NCBI RefSeq assembly: GCF_011392075.1
Contig: NZ_JAAJBV010000008.1
Coordinates: forward strand, 52,295-116,294
Direction: 5' to 3'
Source: Flavobacterium celericrescens
GTDB lineage: Bacteria; Bacteroidota; Bacteroidia; Flavobacteriales; Flavobacteriaceae
DNA: 64,000 nt
Shown here: piece after piece, positions 51,916 to 61,140 of the stretch
Numbering within the stretch: the stretch's first letter is position 1
Layout of the letters: each line of letters starts with the position of its first letter
The notes under the pieces: model-generated
The model's database searches: none
Told to the model about the DNA's origin: nothing
The model's input: the letters and a program-made list of their open reading frames with translations, nothing else
Made by a program: the position numbers and the translations under genes

Positions 51916-52034
51916 TAATAAGGAATGTCTTTAATAATTATCAAATATAGTGTTGATTTTTGAAAGAAAAGAGATATCATTCGAAAAAAATTGTAGCTTT
52001 GCCTATATATTTTATTGATTAAGGTAAGGCATTT

Positions 52035-52847
52035 ATGGTAATTTCATCTAGTGATATCACTCAAAAAACATATAAAAAATTAGTCATTCAAGTTGCTTTG
52101 AATACTTTTTCTTTTTGTGTATTTGATTTAATTACAAATAAAGTATTGCACACACAAGTACTTAATTTAGAGAAGAATAAAGTAATTGAAGAGCAACTTT
52201 GGCGTGCTTTTGTGGATTATCCAATACTAACCAAAAATTATGATGAAGTAGTTGTTTTACATAACAATAATTTGAATGCTTTTGTGCCTTCATCTCTTTT
52301 TGACCCGCACTTTTTAGCAAGTTATTTACAATACAATACAAAGGTTTTTGAGACCGATTTTTTTGCATATGATGTTATTGCTCCTTATGAAATTAATAAT
52401 GTTTATGTGCCTTTCATGAATATTAATAATTTTTTATTAGATCAATTTGAAAGTTTTGATTACAAGAATAGTAATTCAATATTGGTAAAAAAATGTATTG
52501 ATTTTTCAAAAAACAAAGAAGAAAAGCAAGTATTTGTTCATATTCAAAAAGAACATTTTGAAATTGTAGTTGTTAGAAATCAAGAACTTATTTTGTTTAA
52601 TTCATTTCATTATTCAACTGCCGAAGATTTTATTTATTATTTACTATTTACTTGCGAACAATTGCAATTGAACCCAGAAACTATAAATGTTCAACTCTTT
52701 GGAGACTGTGTAGCAGATGATGCAAATTTCAAAATTGCTTATACATATATCCGTAATTGTTCATTGTTAGATGTTTCGCACTTAACTAATGGTTTTGATG
52801 CAACAGAAAATGCAATTAGAAATCACTTTACACTCTATCATTCATGA
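52035..52847 (+). CDS. DUF3822 protein
   Basis: 270 aa. It recalls an actin/ASKHA-like fold with an N-terminal LVIQVALNTFSFCVFD and later IHFEIVVVRNQELILFNSF. In Bacteroidetes DUF3822 commonly precedes rsmD, exactly as here, with a 4-bp overlap; this pairing supports the call. Function unknown. Confidence 0.8.
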   Translation: MVISSSDITQKTYKKLVIQVALNTFSFCVFDLITNKVLHTQVLNLEKNKVIEEQLWRAFVDYPILTKNYDEVVVLHNNNLNAFVPSSLFDPHFLASYLQYNTKVFETDFFAYDVIAPYEINNVYVPFMNINNFLLDQFESFDYKNSNSILVKKCIDFSKNKEEKQVFVHIQKEHFEIVVVRNQELILFNSFHYSTAEDFIYYLLFTCEQLQLNPETINVQLFGDCVADDANFKIAYTYIRNCSLLDVSHLTNGFDATENAIRNHFTLYHS

Positions 52848-53422
52848 GAATTATATCCGGAAAACATAAAGGTCGTCGATTAGTAGCTCCAAAAAATTTA
52901 CCAGTTCGTCCTACAACTGATATGTGTAAGGAATCATTATTTAATATTTTAAATAATTACTTCAATTTTCATGGATTAAAAGTATTGGATTTATTTTCTG
53001 GTACTGGTAATATCAGTTACGAGTTTGGTTCTAGAGGAGCAGGTCCTATTACTAGTGTTGATGGTGATTTTGGTTGTGTAAATTTCATTAAAAAAACAGC
53101 AACCGAATTAGATTTAGACATTACTGCCATTAAAAGTGATGTTTTCAAATTTTTAGAAAAAAATAAATCGAGTTACGATATTATTTTTGCTGATCCTCCT
53201 TACGATTTAAGTCAGCAAGATTTTGAAAAAATTATCCAACTTATTTTTGAAAATGAACTTTTAGACGAAGAAGGAATGTTAATTGTAGAACATTCAAAAC
53301 ACACCAAATTAGAACATATGACTAATTTTTCTTTTTCAAAAAATTATGGTGGTTCTGTATTCTCCTTTTATGAATTTGAAAGCGACAAAGAAGAAGATTT
53401 TGAGGACGAAGATGAAGGTTAA
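52844..53422 (+). CDS. rsmD: 16S rRNA (guanine(966)-N(2))-methyltransferase
   Basis: 192 aa. RsmD motifs: RIISGKHKGRRLVAP, RPTTDMCKESLFNIL, LDLFSGTGNISYEFGSRGA (SAM-binding) and the catalytic FADPPYDL. It methylates G966 of 16S rRNA. An acidic C-terminal tail (EFESDKEEDFEDEDE) is added to the usual end. Confidence 0.93.
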   Translation: MRIISGKHKGRRLVAPKNLPVRPTTDMCKESLFNILNNYFNFHGLKVLDLFSGTGNISYEFGSRGAGPITSVDGDFGCVNFIKKTATELDLDITAIKSDVFKFLEKNKSSYDIIFADPPYDLSQQDFEKIIQLIFENELLDEEGMLIVEHSKHTKLEHMTNFSFSKNYGGSVFSFYEFESDKEEDFEDEDEG

Positions 53423-53439
53423 TAGCCTTACAAAATAAA

Positions 53440-53757
53440 AAAAGCAGACCTATAAGCCGGATTCTGTCTCCGATAAATCGGATCCTTATCATTTATCTAG
53501 ACTATACATTACTATATAGTTCAAGCTGCCTACCCTTCAGCATCGGACGAGTAGCCCTTATTTTGATTGCTCAAAAACTGCTGATATACTTGACATTTCA
53601 CCGCATAGAGTTTACCTGGTTTCACTACAGCATTATCTGTACATACTTTCTGTTGCACTTGTCCTCGTTTTTCAACGGACGGGCGTTACCCGCTATGCTA
53701 CTCTTTGGTGTCCGGACTTTCCTCCCATGCATACACACGGACGATAAGGCGGTCTGC
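53440..53757 (-). ncRNA. rnpB: RNase P RNA (bacterial class A)
   Basis: On the minus strand the conserved core GAGGAAAGTCCGGACACC lies at ~53707-53724. The 5' GCAGACC (about 53751-53757) pairs with GGTCTGC at the 3' end (53444-53450) as helix P1, and the 3' end shows the universal AATCCGGCTTATAGG. Length ~315 nt. A T-run at 53432-53443 terminates it and a TACATTTG -7 box (53762-53769) lies just upstream. Confidence 0.93.
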
Positions 53758-53761
53758 GGTG

Positions 53762-53769
53762 CAAATGTA
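53762..53769 (-). promoter_or_regulatory. -7 box of rnpB
   Basis: TACATTTG on the minus strand, immediately before the RNA 5' end. Nearby ATTCGTAATT is repeated in tandem. Confidence 0.55.
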
Positions 53770-53844
53770 TCAATTACGAATTAAAAATTACGAATTAATA
53801 CCAATTTTTAAACATTTAAGCTTTTAAACATTTAAACTTTTACT

Positions 53845-53852
53845 TACATTTG
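53845..53852 (+). promoter_or_regulatory. -7 box of dnaX
   Basis: TACATTTG, identical to the divergent rnpB box, 17 bp before the dnaX ATG. Confidence 0.5.
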
Positions 53853-53868
53853 TGATTCAATACAAGCT

Positions 53869-55613
53869 ATGGAACAATTTATAGTATCAGCTCGAAAATA
53901 TCGTCCGCAAACATTTAAAGATGTTGTCGGTCAACAAGCCATTACTAATACATTGTTAAATGCTATAGAAACCAATCACTTAGCTCAAGCTTTATTGTTT
54001 ACTGGACCTCGTGGTGTGGGAAAAACAACTTGTGCTCGTATTTTAGCACGAAAAATCAATCAAGAAGGTTATGATGATCCTTATGAAGATTTTTCATTCA
54101 ATGTTTTTGAATTAGATGCTGCTTCTAATAATGGTGTAGATGATATTCGTAGTATTATCGATCAAGTTAGAATACCGCCACAAACAGGAAAATATAAAGT
54201 TTATATTATTGACGAGGTGCACATGCTTTCGCAAGCTGCTTTTAACGCTTTCTTAAAAACATTAGAAGAACCACCTAAGCATGCCATTTTTATTTTGGCA
54301 ACTACGGAAAAACACAAAATTATTCCAACGATTTTATCACGTTGTCAAATATTTGATTTCAAAAGAATTACCGTTAAAGACGCCAAAGAACATTTAGCCG
54401 AAATTGCTAAAGAACAGGGTGTTGCTTTTGAAGATGATGCATTACACATTATTGCTCAAAAAGCAGATGGTGCAATGCGTGATGCTTTGTCAATTTTTGA
54501 TAGAGTTGTTTCTTATTGCGGTAAAAATCTTACTAGACAAGCCGTTACCGAAAATTTAAATGTATTAGATTTTGAATATTACATCAAAATCACCGATTTA
54601 ATTTTAGAAAATAAAATTCCAGATTTATTAGTTGCTTACAATGATATTTTAGCAAAAGGCTTTGATGGACATCATTTTATTGCTGGTTTGGCTTCACATT
54701 TTAGAGATTTATTAGTGTGTAAAAATCCAGCTACTTTACCTTTGTTAGAAGCTGGTGAACAAGCACAAGCTTTATATGCTGCACAATCGCACAAAGCAAT
54801 GCACGATTTCCTGATAAAAGGAATTGAATTGGCAAACGAATGTGATTTGAAATTTAAAGTCAGTCAAAATCAACGACTTTTAGTTGAACTTTGTTTGATG
54901 CAATTAGCCTCTATCACTTTTGATGGAGAAAAAAAAAAGTAGCTAAATTTATCATTCCGGCTACTTATTTTAAAAACAACTCCTACTCTATTGTTGAAGT
55001 TCAAAACACGATTCCTCAAATTCAGAATGAAAAGCCTATTGTAGTAAATGAACCTGTTGCAACAACTGAAGTTACAGTTGAAGAGCCAGTAATTGAAAAT
55101 GTAGTAATTCCTGATGTTCCCAAACCTGTACTTACTAATTTGAATGTAACGGGCACTAAGGTTTCGGCGCTTTCATTAGCTAGTATTAAGGCTAAAAAAG
55201 AATTAGAAGCACAACAGCAACACCATCAAAAACATAGAGAAGAATTGCCTTCTGAAGCGTTTAACGAAACCGATATGTTATTGCAATGGAATAAGTTTGC
55301 CCAAAAAATGACGGATACTGGCAAACGTTTATTAGCAACATACATGCAAATGAACGATCCAACTTTAAACGGAACCATAATTACTTTAGAACTTCCTAAT
55401 CAAAGTACTAAAGAAGAATTTTTAACCGGTTGTCATGAATTATTAGGTTATTTGAGAGGAAAACTACACAACCACGATATTACCATAGAAGTTGTTGTAA
55501 ATGAAACAGTTGAAAACAAATATGCTTTTACACCACAAGAAAAATTTGAACGATTAAAACAAATTAATCCAACTATTGAATTGTTGAGAAAGGCGTTTGA
55601 TTTGGATGTTTAA
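53869..55613 (+). CDS. dnaX: DNA polymerase III subunit gamma/tau, two frames joined at an A10 run
   Basis: The zero frame (53869-54942, 357 aa) holds the clamp-loader domains I-III: YRPQTFKDVVGQQAI, Walker A GPRGVGKTTCARIL, Walker B IIDEVHMLS, sensor ATTEKHKIIPTILSRC, then the collar. It ends in TAG straight after GEKKK. A -1 shift on the preceding run of ten A (54929-54938) continues as KVAKFIIPATYF through a Pro/Val-rich linker and an alpha-helical C-terminus to the TAA at 55611-55613, about 580 aa in all. A zinc-finger Cys motif is absent between P-loop and Walker B. The gene may make short gamma and long tau by slippage, or the run may be one base short from an error. Confidence 0.9.
54929..54966 (+). 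other. Possible programmed frameshift/slippage site in dnaX
   Basis: Ten consecutive A (54929-54938) are followed directly by G and the zero-frame stop TAG (54940-54942). AAGTAGC (54937-54943) can pair with GCTACTT (54960-54966) as a 7-bp stem over the stop codon. Slippage by -1 restores the tau frame. Confidence 0.5.
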
Positions 55614-55625
55614 GGAAAATAATTT

Positions 55626-56114
55626 TTAATTATCTGAAGTTTTTCCAATTGAGCCAATTACAGTTGCATAATTATTGTCCGCTAGGTAATCATAATCTTT
55701 ATCTCGTGCAACTTTATTAATTTTCTTCAATTGAATGCTTTCTGTTTCACTTACATTTTTGCCACTTAAAGAATTAATATCGACTTTGTTGTGAGTAATA
55801 ATGGTTATAATGTTTTTATCGTCATAAAAATTAAAAACTTCATTTATAGAATCTTCATTAAAACCATTTTGAGAGGCTGTGAGAACGTTTATTGTATCTC
55901 CTGTTTTTTGTGAAATTACAATTAAATGATAATAATATTTTCTTGCCTGATTTTCATCAGGTCCATTTGAAGTGTATAAAAGCTTTACTTCTTCGTTATC
56001 TGAAAGGGCACTTTTTTCAATTTTAAATTTATTAATGTTCCAAAAATCATATTTTTCTTTACAACTTATTAAAATAAATGAAAAGATTAATATGGTGAAA
56101 TAAATTTTTCTCAT
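55626..56114 (-). CDS. Lipoprotein, function unknown
   Basis: 162 aa. Lipoprotein signal FTILIFSFILISC, Cys 18. The mature protein is mixed alpha/beta with SNGPDENQARKYYYHLIVISQKTG and DKNIITIITHNKVD; no domain recognised. It converges with dnaX (12 bp between stops). Downstream of the RAYT region on the same strand but with REP copies between. Confidence 0.55.
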   Translation of the reverse strand: MRKIYFTILIFSFILISCKEKYDFWNINKFKIEKSALSDNEEVKLLYTSNGPDENQARKYYYHLIVISQKTGDTINVLTASQNGFNEDSINEVFNFYDDKNIITIITHNKVDINSLSGKNVSETESIQLKKINKVARDKDYDYLADNNYATVIGSIGKTSDN

Positions 56115-56126
56115 TTTATTAATTTT

Positions 56127-56196
56127 AAATCCCGTTAGGGATGAAATATTGGTAACTAATAACTAACCGTTTCTAAAATCCCGTAGGGATGACATC
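56127..56196. repeat. REP-like palindromes downstream of the RAYT gene
   Basis: Two copies: AAATCCCGTTAGGGATGAAAT (from 56127) and AAAATCCCGTAGGGATGACA (from 56175), the second overlapping the end of the transposase gene. They are inverted relative to the copies on the other side. Confidence 0.7.
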
Positions 56197-56656
56197 AAAT
56201 AAGCTCTTTAAAAATGTAACGTTCATCATAATCCACTTCAAAAGCTTCTAAAAACTCTAAATATTCTTCTTGAAATGATTTTGTTTTATGACGTTCTTCT
56301 TGATTCTGAATATAATTGATTACATTTTGAACATGTGATTTGGAATACGAAAATGCTCCGTAACCTTCTTGCCATTCAAATTTAACCTTCAAAAACTTTT
56401 TTTCGTTAATCCATTTAGATGAATTGGCTTTAATGATTTGCATTAATTCGGAAATGGATTGTGTTGGACGCATTCCGATTAAAATATGAATGTGATCCGA
56501 CATTCCGTTTATAGCTAATAACTTATGATTATTTGCTTTAATAATTCCTGTAATATATTGGTATAATTCATCTTTGAATGACGAATGAATTAATCCGTTT
56601 CGATATTTTACCGCAAAAACAAATTGGATGTGAATTTGTGTGTATGTGTTTGCCAT
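56195..56656 (-). CDS. REP-associated tyrosine transposase (RAYT, IS200/IS605 Y1 family)
   Basis: 153 aa, single-domain Y1 transposase. HUH motif HIHILI (about 55-60), catalytic Tyr in GYGAFSYSKSHVQNVINYI (about 105-118), and N-terminal YTQIHIQFVFAVKYR. Such stand-alone enzymes handle REP palindromes, and REP-like repeats flank this gene on both sides. No TnpB is present. It is probably a fixed single-copy housekeeping-like RAYT rather than an active insertion sequence. Confidence 0.88.
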   Translation of the reverse strand: MANTYTQIHIQFVFAVKYRNGLIHSSFKDELYQYITGIIKANNHKLLAINGMSDHIHILIGMRPTQSISELMQIIKANSSKWINEKKFLKVKFEWQEGYGAFSYSKSHVQNVINYIQNQEERHKTKSFQEEYLEFLEAFEVDYDERYIFKELI

Positions 56657-56679
56657 AAATAAATATTATTTTCGATTGT

Positions 56680-56832
56680 TGATACCGATATGTCGCCCTT
56701 AAATCTACCAATATATCGTCCCTACGGGACTCGATTAACCAATTATTTTTTTATCTACCGAGATGACGTCCCTACGGGACTTGTGCTGATTTCTAATTTT
56801 TTTATCTACCGAGATGTCGTCCCTTCGGGACT
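56680..56832. repeat. REP-like palindrome cluster upstream of the RAYT gene
   Basis: Four copies of TCTACCGAGATGTCGTCCC + TACGGGACT: a worn one at 56680-56703, and clearer ones at 56704-56731, 56754-56782 and 56805-56832 (one with TTC loop). The AGTCCCGTAGGGAC core is palindromic. The last copy abuts the ppx stop (56838). Confidence 0.75.
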
Positions 56833-56837
56833 AATTA

Positions 56838-57728
56838 TTATATCTTCCCATAATACATCGCTTTCACGATACCATCGGATAACCCAATTTTTGGTACATA
56901 AATATGTCTTGCTCCACTCCATTTCATGGCATTAAGATAAATTCTTGTTGCTGGAATAATTACGTCAGCTCGGTCTGGATTTAAACCTAAGTCGGCAATG
57001 CGCTGTTCATATGTCATGCTATTCAATTTTTGATATTGCGATTGCACATACATATATGATAAAGGCTTATCTTGGTTTTTTTCAGACAATTTGAATAATT
57101 TATTAATATTTCCACCTGAACCAATTAGAGTAATATTTTCAAACGGTTCTGTGTTAGTCTTTATCCATTTTTCAATTTCTTGCCAAACGATATCAGAAAC
57201 CATATTGTTCAACAAGCGAACTGTTCCGTTTTTGAAGGATTTTGAAGCAATAATTTTTCCTTCAAAAAACAAAGAAAATTCAGTACTTCCACCACCTACG
57301 TCTACATACAAATAGGCTTTATCAGAATTAATAAACTGAGTTAAATCGGAAGCCGCAATAATAGCAGCTTCTTTTTTACCATCTATAATATCAATTTTTA
57401 TATCTGCTTTTTTTCTAATGATCTCAACTACTTCTTTGCCATTATATGCTTCTCTCATTGCAGAAGTTGCACACGCTTGGTATTTTTCAACTTTGTGTAC
57501 TTTCATTAATAATTTAAAGGCTTTCATGGCATCAACCATTCTATCAATGTTTTCTTCTGTAATTTCGCCTACAGTAAATGCATCTTGTCCTAAACGAATA
57601 GGTACACGTACCAAGGAACTTTTATTAAATTGTGGTGCACAATCATCTTGCTCTACGATATTTGTAACTAATAATCTCATGGCATTAGAACCAATATCAA
57701 TAGCAGCATATTTTTTTATTGTAATCAT
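56838..57728 (-). CDS. ppx: Exopolyphosphatase / Ppx-GppA family
   Basis: 296 aa, N-terminal ASKHA part only (shorter than the 500-aa enterobacterial Ppx). Motifs: YAAIDIGSNAMRLLV, ATSAMREAYNG, YVDVGGGSTEFSLF and LIGSGGNINKL. It degrades polyphosphate or pppGpp from the end. It is 15 bp downstream of ppk; together with sixA they form an operon. Confidence 0.9.
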   Translation of the reverse strand: MITIKKYAAIDIGSNAMRLLVTNIVEQDDCAPQFNKSSLVRVPIRLGQDAFTVGEITEENIDRMVDAMKAFKLLMKVHKVEKYQACATSAMREAYNGKEVVEIIRKKADIKIDIIDGKKEAAIIAASDLTQFINSDKAYLYVDVGGGSTEFSLFFEGKIIASKSFKNGTVRLLNNMVSDIVWQEIEKWIKTNTEPFENITLIGSGGNINKLFKLSEKNQDKPLSYMYVQSQYQKLNSMTYEQRIADLGLNPDRADVIIPATRIYLNAMKWSGARHIYVPKIGLSDGIVKAMYYGKI

Positions 57729-57743
57729 TTGATAATTATAGGG

Positions 57744-59852
57744 TTATTCAACTTTTTCAGCAATTACATCCAACTTTTTTTGGTAATAATTGTACATTTC
57801 TAATTGTGCTCTAAATGGTTTTTCATCGCCTCGTTTTCTATACTTATTTAGTAAATCATCAGAATGAATTCGGGCTTTCACATTTGCTTTCCAGCCAATT
57901 TCAAATGTTTCTATCAGTTCTTTTTTGATATCTTCATCATAAATTGGGCAAGTAACTTCTACCCTAGCATCTAGATTTCGAGTCATAAAATCAGCAGAAG
58001 AGATAAAAACATCTGGATCACCACCATTGGCAAAAATATAAATACGTGAATGCTCAAGATAATTATCCACAATACTAATTGCTTCAATATTTTCGCTCAA
58101 TCCTTTTACACCAGGAATTAAACAACAAATACCTCTAACAATTAATTGAATTTTAACTCCAGCATTACTTGCTTCATATAATTTATCAGTCATTTTAAAG
58201 TCTGAAATGCTATTCATCTTTAATTTAATAAAAGCTTCTTTGCCTAAAAGAGCATTAGATATTTCTCTTTCAATTAACTTATTAAATTTTCCTCTTGTAT
58301 AATGTGGCGAAACGATTAAGTGTTTATAACGATGTACTCGATAATTTACATCAAAGAAATCAAAGATTTTAGCGGCATCTTTTAGAATTTCTGTGTTACT
58401 GGTAAATAAGGTAACATCGGTATATACTTTTGCTGAATTTTCATTAAAATTACCAGTAGATATTAAGCCATAACGTTTCACTTTTCCTTCTTCAATACGT
58501 TCGATAACACATATTTTACTGTGTACTTTTAATCCTTTTACTCCAAAAATCAATTCAATTCCTTCCGTTTGCATTTGTTCAGAATATGAAATATTGCTTT
58601 CTTCATCAAAACGGGCTTGTAGCTCAATTTGAACTGTTACTTTTTTACCATTTTTAGCAGCATTTATCAATGAACTTACAATTTGAGAATTTTTAGCTAA
58701 TCGATATAGCGTGATTTTAATTGAAGCAACTTTTGGATCCAAAGCAGCTTCTCTTAAGAACTTGATGATGTATGAAAAAGATTGATATGGAGCGTAAAGT
58801 AGATAATCTTTCTTTTTGATTTTCTCTAAAATACTACCTTCTAGCGACAAGCCAGTAATTGGCAATGGAACATTAGAACGATAAAGTAAATCATAACGTC
58901 CTAAATTTGGAAAACTCATATAATCTCTACGATTATGATATCTTCCTCCAGGAATAATACTATCAGAACTATCGATTTTCATACCTTTTAAGAAAAATTC
59001 TAAGGTGTCTTTTCCAATAGCTTGATCATATACAAAGCGCACAGGTTCGCCTACACGTCTGTCTTTAACGGAAGAAGATATTTTTTCAATTAGAGATTTA
59101 CTCAAATCACTATCAAATTCTAACTGAGCATCTCGAGTAATTTTAATCATGTGAGCTGAAATGCTTTCATAATTAAAAATATTGAATATATTGTTTAGAT
59201 TATAGCGTATAACATCGTCTAATAGAATAATATACTGTTTTTCTGAATTTGAAGGAAGTACTACAAAACGATTAATAGTATTAGGAATTTCAACAACGGC
59301 ATATCGAATTTCTTTGTTTGCAAATACTTTATCAACTATAGAATTTGACTCCGATTTCATGATTAATTTAACTGCCAAATATCCAGATGTATCTTTCAAT
59401 AAAGGAAATTCATCTAAATCATTTAACATGATAGTTACTACTGCAGGACTTACCTTTTGTATAAAATAATCGTGAATAAAATCTTCTTGTTCTTTAGAAA
59501 TATCTTTTTCATTAATGATGAAAATATTTTCTTTTTCAAGTTTTTTTTCAATTTCACTAAGAATGCGTAGACTTTCAGATTGCTGTTCAATTACGATTTC
59601 TGTAATTTCTTTTAATAATTGCTCTGCAGAAACACCTAATATTTTTTCAGTTTCTGCATTTTCATGACTCATGCGTCGAATAGCTGCATATCTTACTCTA
59701 AAAAATTCATCTAAGTTATTGGAAAAAATCCCTAAAAACCTAAATCTATCTAATAAAGGAACATTCTCATCATTAGCTTCTTGAAGTACTCTCGCATTAA
59801 ATGTTAACCAGCTTTTTTCTCGGTCTATATAACTATTATGTGTATTATTCAT
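57744..59852 (-). CDS. ppk1: Polyphosphate kinase
   Basis: 702 aa, full PPK1 length. N domain EKSWLTFNARVLQEAND, head domain, and C domains: RFDEESNISYSEQMQTEG, catalytic His in GLKVHSKICVIER (about 437), then the second His in YLEHSRIYIFANGG (about 596) and DARVEVTCPIYDE. It polymerises ATP gamma-phosphate into polyphosphate, at the membrane. Its start overlaps sixA by 8 bp. Confidence 0.96.
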   Translation of the reverse strand: MNNTHNSYIDREKSWLTFNARVLQEANDENVPLLDRFRFLGIFSNNLDEFFRVRYAAIRRMSHENAETEKILGVSAEQLLKEITEIVIEQQSESLRILSEIEKKLEKENIFIINEKDISKEQEDFIHDYFIQKVSPAVVTIMLNDLDEFPLLKDTSGYLAVKLIMKSESNSIVDKVFANKEIRYAVVEIPNTINRFVVLPSNSEKQYIILLDDVIRYNLNNIFNIFNYESISAHMIKITRDAQLEFDSDLSKSLIEKISSSVKDRRVGEPVRFVYDQAIGKDTLEFFLKGMKIDSSDSIIPGGRYHNRRDYMSFPNLGRYDLLYRSNVPLPITGLSLEGSILEKIKKKDYLLYAPYQSFSYIIKFLREAALDPKVASIKITLYRLAKNSQIVSSLINAAKNGKKVTVQIELQARFDEESNISYSEQMQTEGIELIFGVKGLKVHSKICVIERIEEGKVKRYGLISTGNFNENSAKVYTDVTLFTSNTEILKDAAKIFDFFDVNYRVHRYKHLIVSPHYTRGKFNKLIEREISNALLGKEAFIKLKMNSISDFKMTDKLYEASNAGVKIQLIVRGICCLIPGVKGLSENIEAISIVDNYLEHSRIYIFANGGDPDVFISSADFMTRNLDARVEVTCPIYDEDIKKELIETFEIGWKANVKARIHSDDLLNKYRKRGDEKPFRAQLEMYNYYQKKLDVIAEKVE

Positions 59853-60336
59853 CTTTAAAATGGCTTGGAAATAAAGTTCTAATTGTTTTTCCTTTGCCTA
59901 AATTTGACCAATCGTTGCTATCAAATTCAATAGCAACGACTCCACTTGTAGGAACATTATCAATTTTTAGGTCTCCAAATTTATTAACAAAATTTGTAAT
60001 AGCTTCATTATGTCCAAAAAGAATTAGATTATTGTGCTCATTTTTACACTTTTTTATCGCTAAATGCAATTTTTTCTGATCAAAAGTGTATAACTCATCT
60101 GAAAAATGAATCGTTTCAATAGGAATTGATAAATATTGCGAAAAAATATAAGCGGTTTCTCTTGTACGTTTAGCAATACTAGACCAAACTATATATGATT
60201 TAGGCAAAATAGAAACTGTTTTAGCTGCAATAAGATGCGCGTTTTTAACTCCTTTGGCTGAAATAGAACGATCAATATCTTGAACTGGTGCATCCCAACT
60301 TGACTTTGCATGTCTGATTAAAATTAAGTTTTTCAT
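59845..60336 (-). CDS. SixA-type histidine phosphatase
   Basis: 163 aa. RHG motif LILIRHAKSSWD (9-12), catalytic second His LILFGHNEAI (about 108-113), and the SSIAKRTRETA motif. SixA-like phosphohistidine phosphatases act on phospho-His proteins. First gene of the sixA-ppk-ppx operon; its role with polyphosphate metabolism is inferred from the 8-bp overlap. Confidence 0.85.
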   Translation of the reverse strand: MKNLILIRHAKSSWDAPVQDIDRSISAKGVKNAHLIAAKTVSILPKSYIVWSSIAKRTRETAYIFSQYLSIPIETIHFSDELYTFDQKKLHLAIKKCKNEHNNLILFGHNEAITNFVNKFGDLKIDNVPTSGVVAIEFDSNDWSNLGKGKTIRTLFPSHFKDE

Positions 60337-60655
60337 TGTATCTACTTTAGAAAAGTAAATTACTCAATTTAATTGATGTACACAAAACTGATTTGTTCAA
60401 ATTTGAGTTAGTTAATAGATTTTTTTATACACTTTGTCGAAAAACTTCTACAAGACGATTGTAGTTTGCTGTTTTTAAGTAATTTAGCATAGTGATTTTA
60501 TTTATAATTTAAAATTTTAACGTAATTATTTAAAATAAATCATAAAAAAGATTTAGCCCCTAAAAATCTTCTAAAATTTTAACTTTATAATTTTCTGTCC
60601 CCTTAACTAACCTTTAGAACACTTGCTATAATTCTAAATTTAAAAAATTAGTATT
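60337..60655. other. Divergent intergenic region (319 bp)
   Basis: It separates the sixA operon from the secreted-protein/adhesin genes. I see no clear TAnnTTTG box. It holds a weak AAGATTT / AAATCTT hairpin (60548-60570) and one small minus-strand ORF described separately. Promoters of both directions must be here but I cannot place them. Confidence 0.5.
60425..60490 (-). CDS. Possible 21-residue small ORF upstream of sixA
   Basis: ATG at 60488-60490 to TAA at 60425-60427 encodes MLNYLKTANYNRLVEVFRQS plus Val, with balanced amino-acid use in AT-rich DNA. It could be a leader peptide of the sixA operon or the relic of a gene end. Without comparison it may be chance. Confidence 0.2.
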   Translation of the reverse strand: MLNYLKTANYNRLVEVFRQSV

Positions 60656-61129
60656 ATGGAAAGTTTTTCAAAATTCAAATGTCATTTAGTAATGGCATTA
60701 TTTTTCTTCATAAGTTTTGCTCCATGCAATGCACAACAGATTCATAAATACAATGACTCTAATAGCATTGATTCGCAAAGTAAAATGGCAGATTTAGATA
60801 AAAAAATTAATTCACTTTTAAATTCTAAAGACGTTTTATTTTTTAAAAACCAACAAAGTGCATCTAAATTTGAAATTTTAGATATTGATTATATAGATTT
60901 ATCAAGCATAAATCAAGTTTCTAAAAACAAATTATTTTCTGTCAAATATTGCATCGTACGAATTGCAGAAAGTACTACAATTGATTTAAATTATCTAAAT
61001 CAACTTTCAAATTTAGAATTAGTGCATTTAATCATAGAGGCAGATACAGCTTCTATGAATATCCCATCAATAATAACAATGTCAAATCCAAACATAGTTA
61101 TTTCTTATCAAATAAGTATTCCACAATAA
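60656..61129 (+). CDS. Secreted protein, function unknown
   Basis: 157 aa with a signal peptide (MALFFFISFAPCNAQ). The mature part has a helical Asp/Lys region (SKMADLDKKINSLLNSKD) and a leucine-rich-like segment, IDLNYLNQLSNLELVHLIIE. It lies 11 bp before the giant adhesin ORF and is likely co-transcribed with it; it may assist adhesin secretion or surface attachment (inference). Family not recognised. Confidence 0.6.
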   Translation: MESFSKFKCHLVMALFFFISFAPCNAQQIHKYNDSNSIDSQSKMADLDKKINSLLNSKDVLFFKNQQSASKFEILDIDYIDLSSINQVSKNKLFSVKYCIVRIAESTTIDLNYLNQLSNLELVHLIIEADTASMNIPSIITMSNPNIVISYQISIPQ

Positions 61130-61140
61130 AATAGTGCAAA

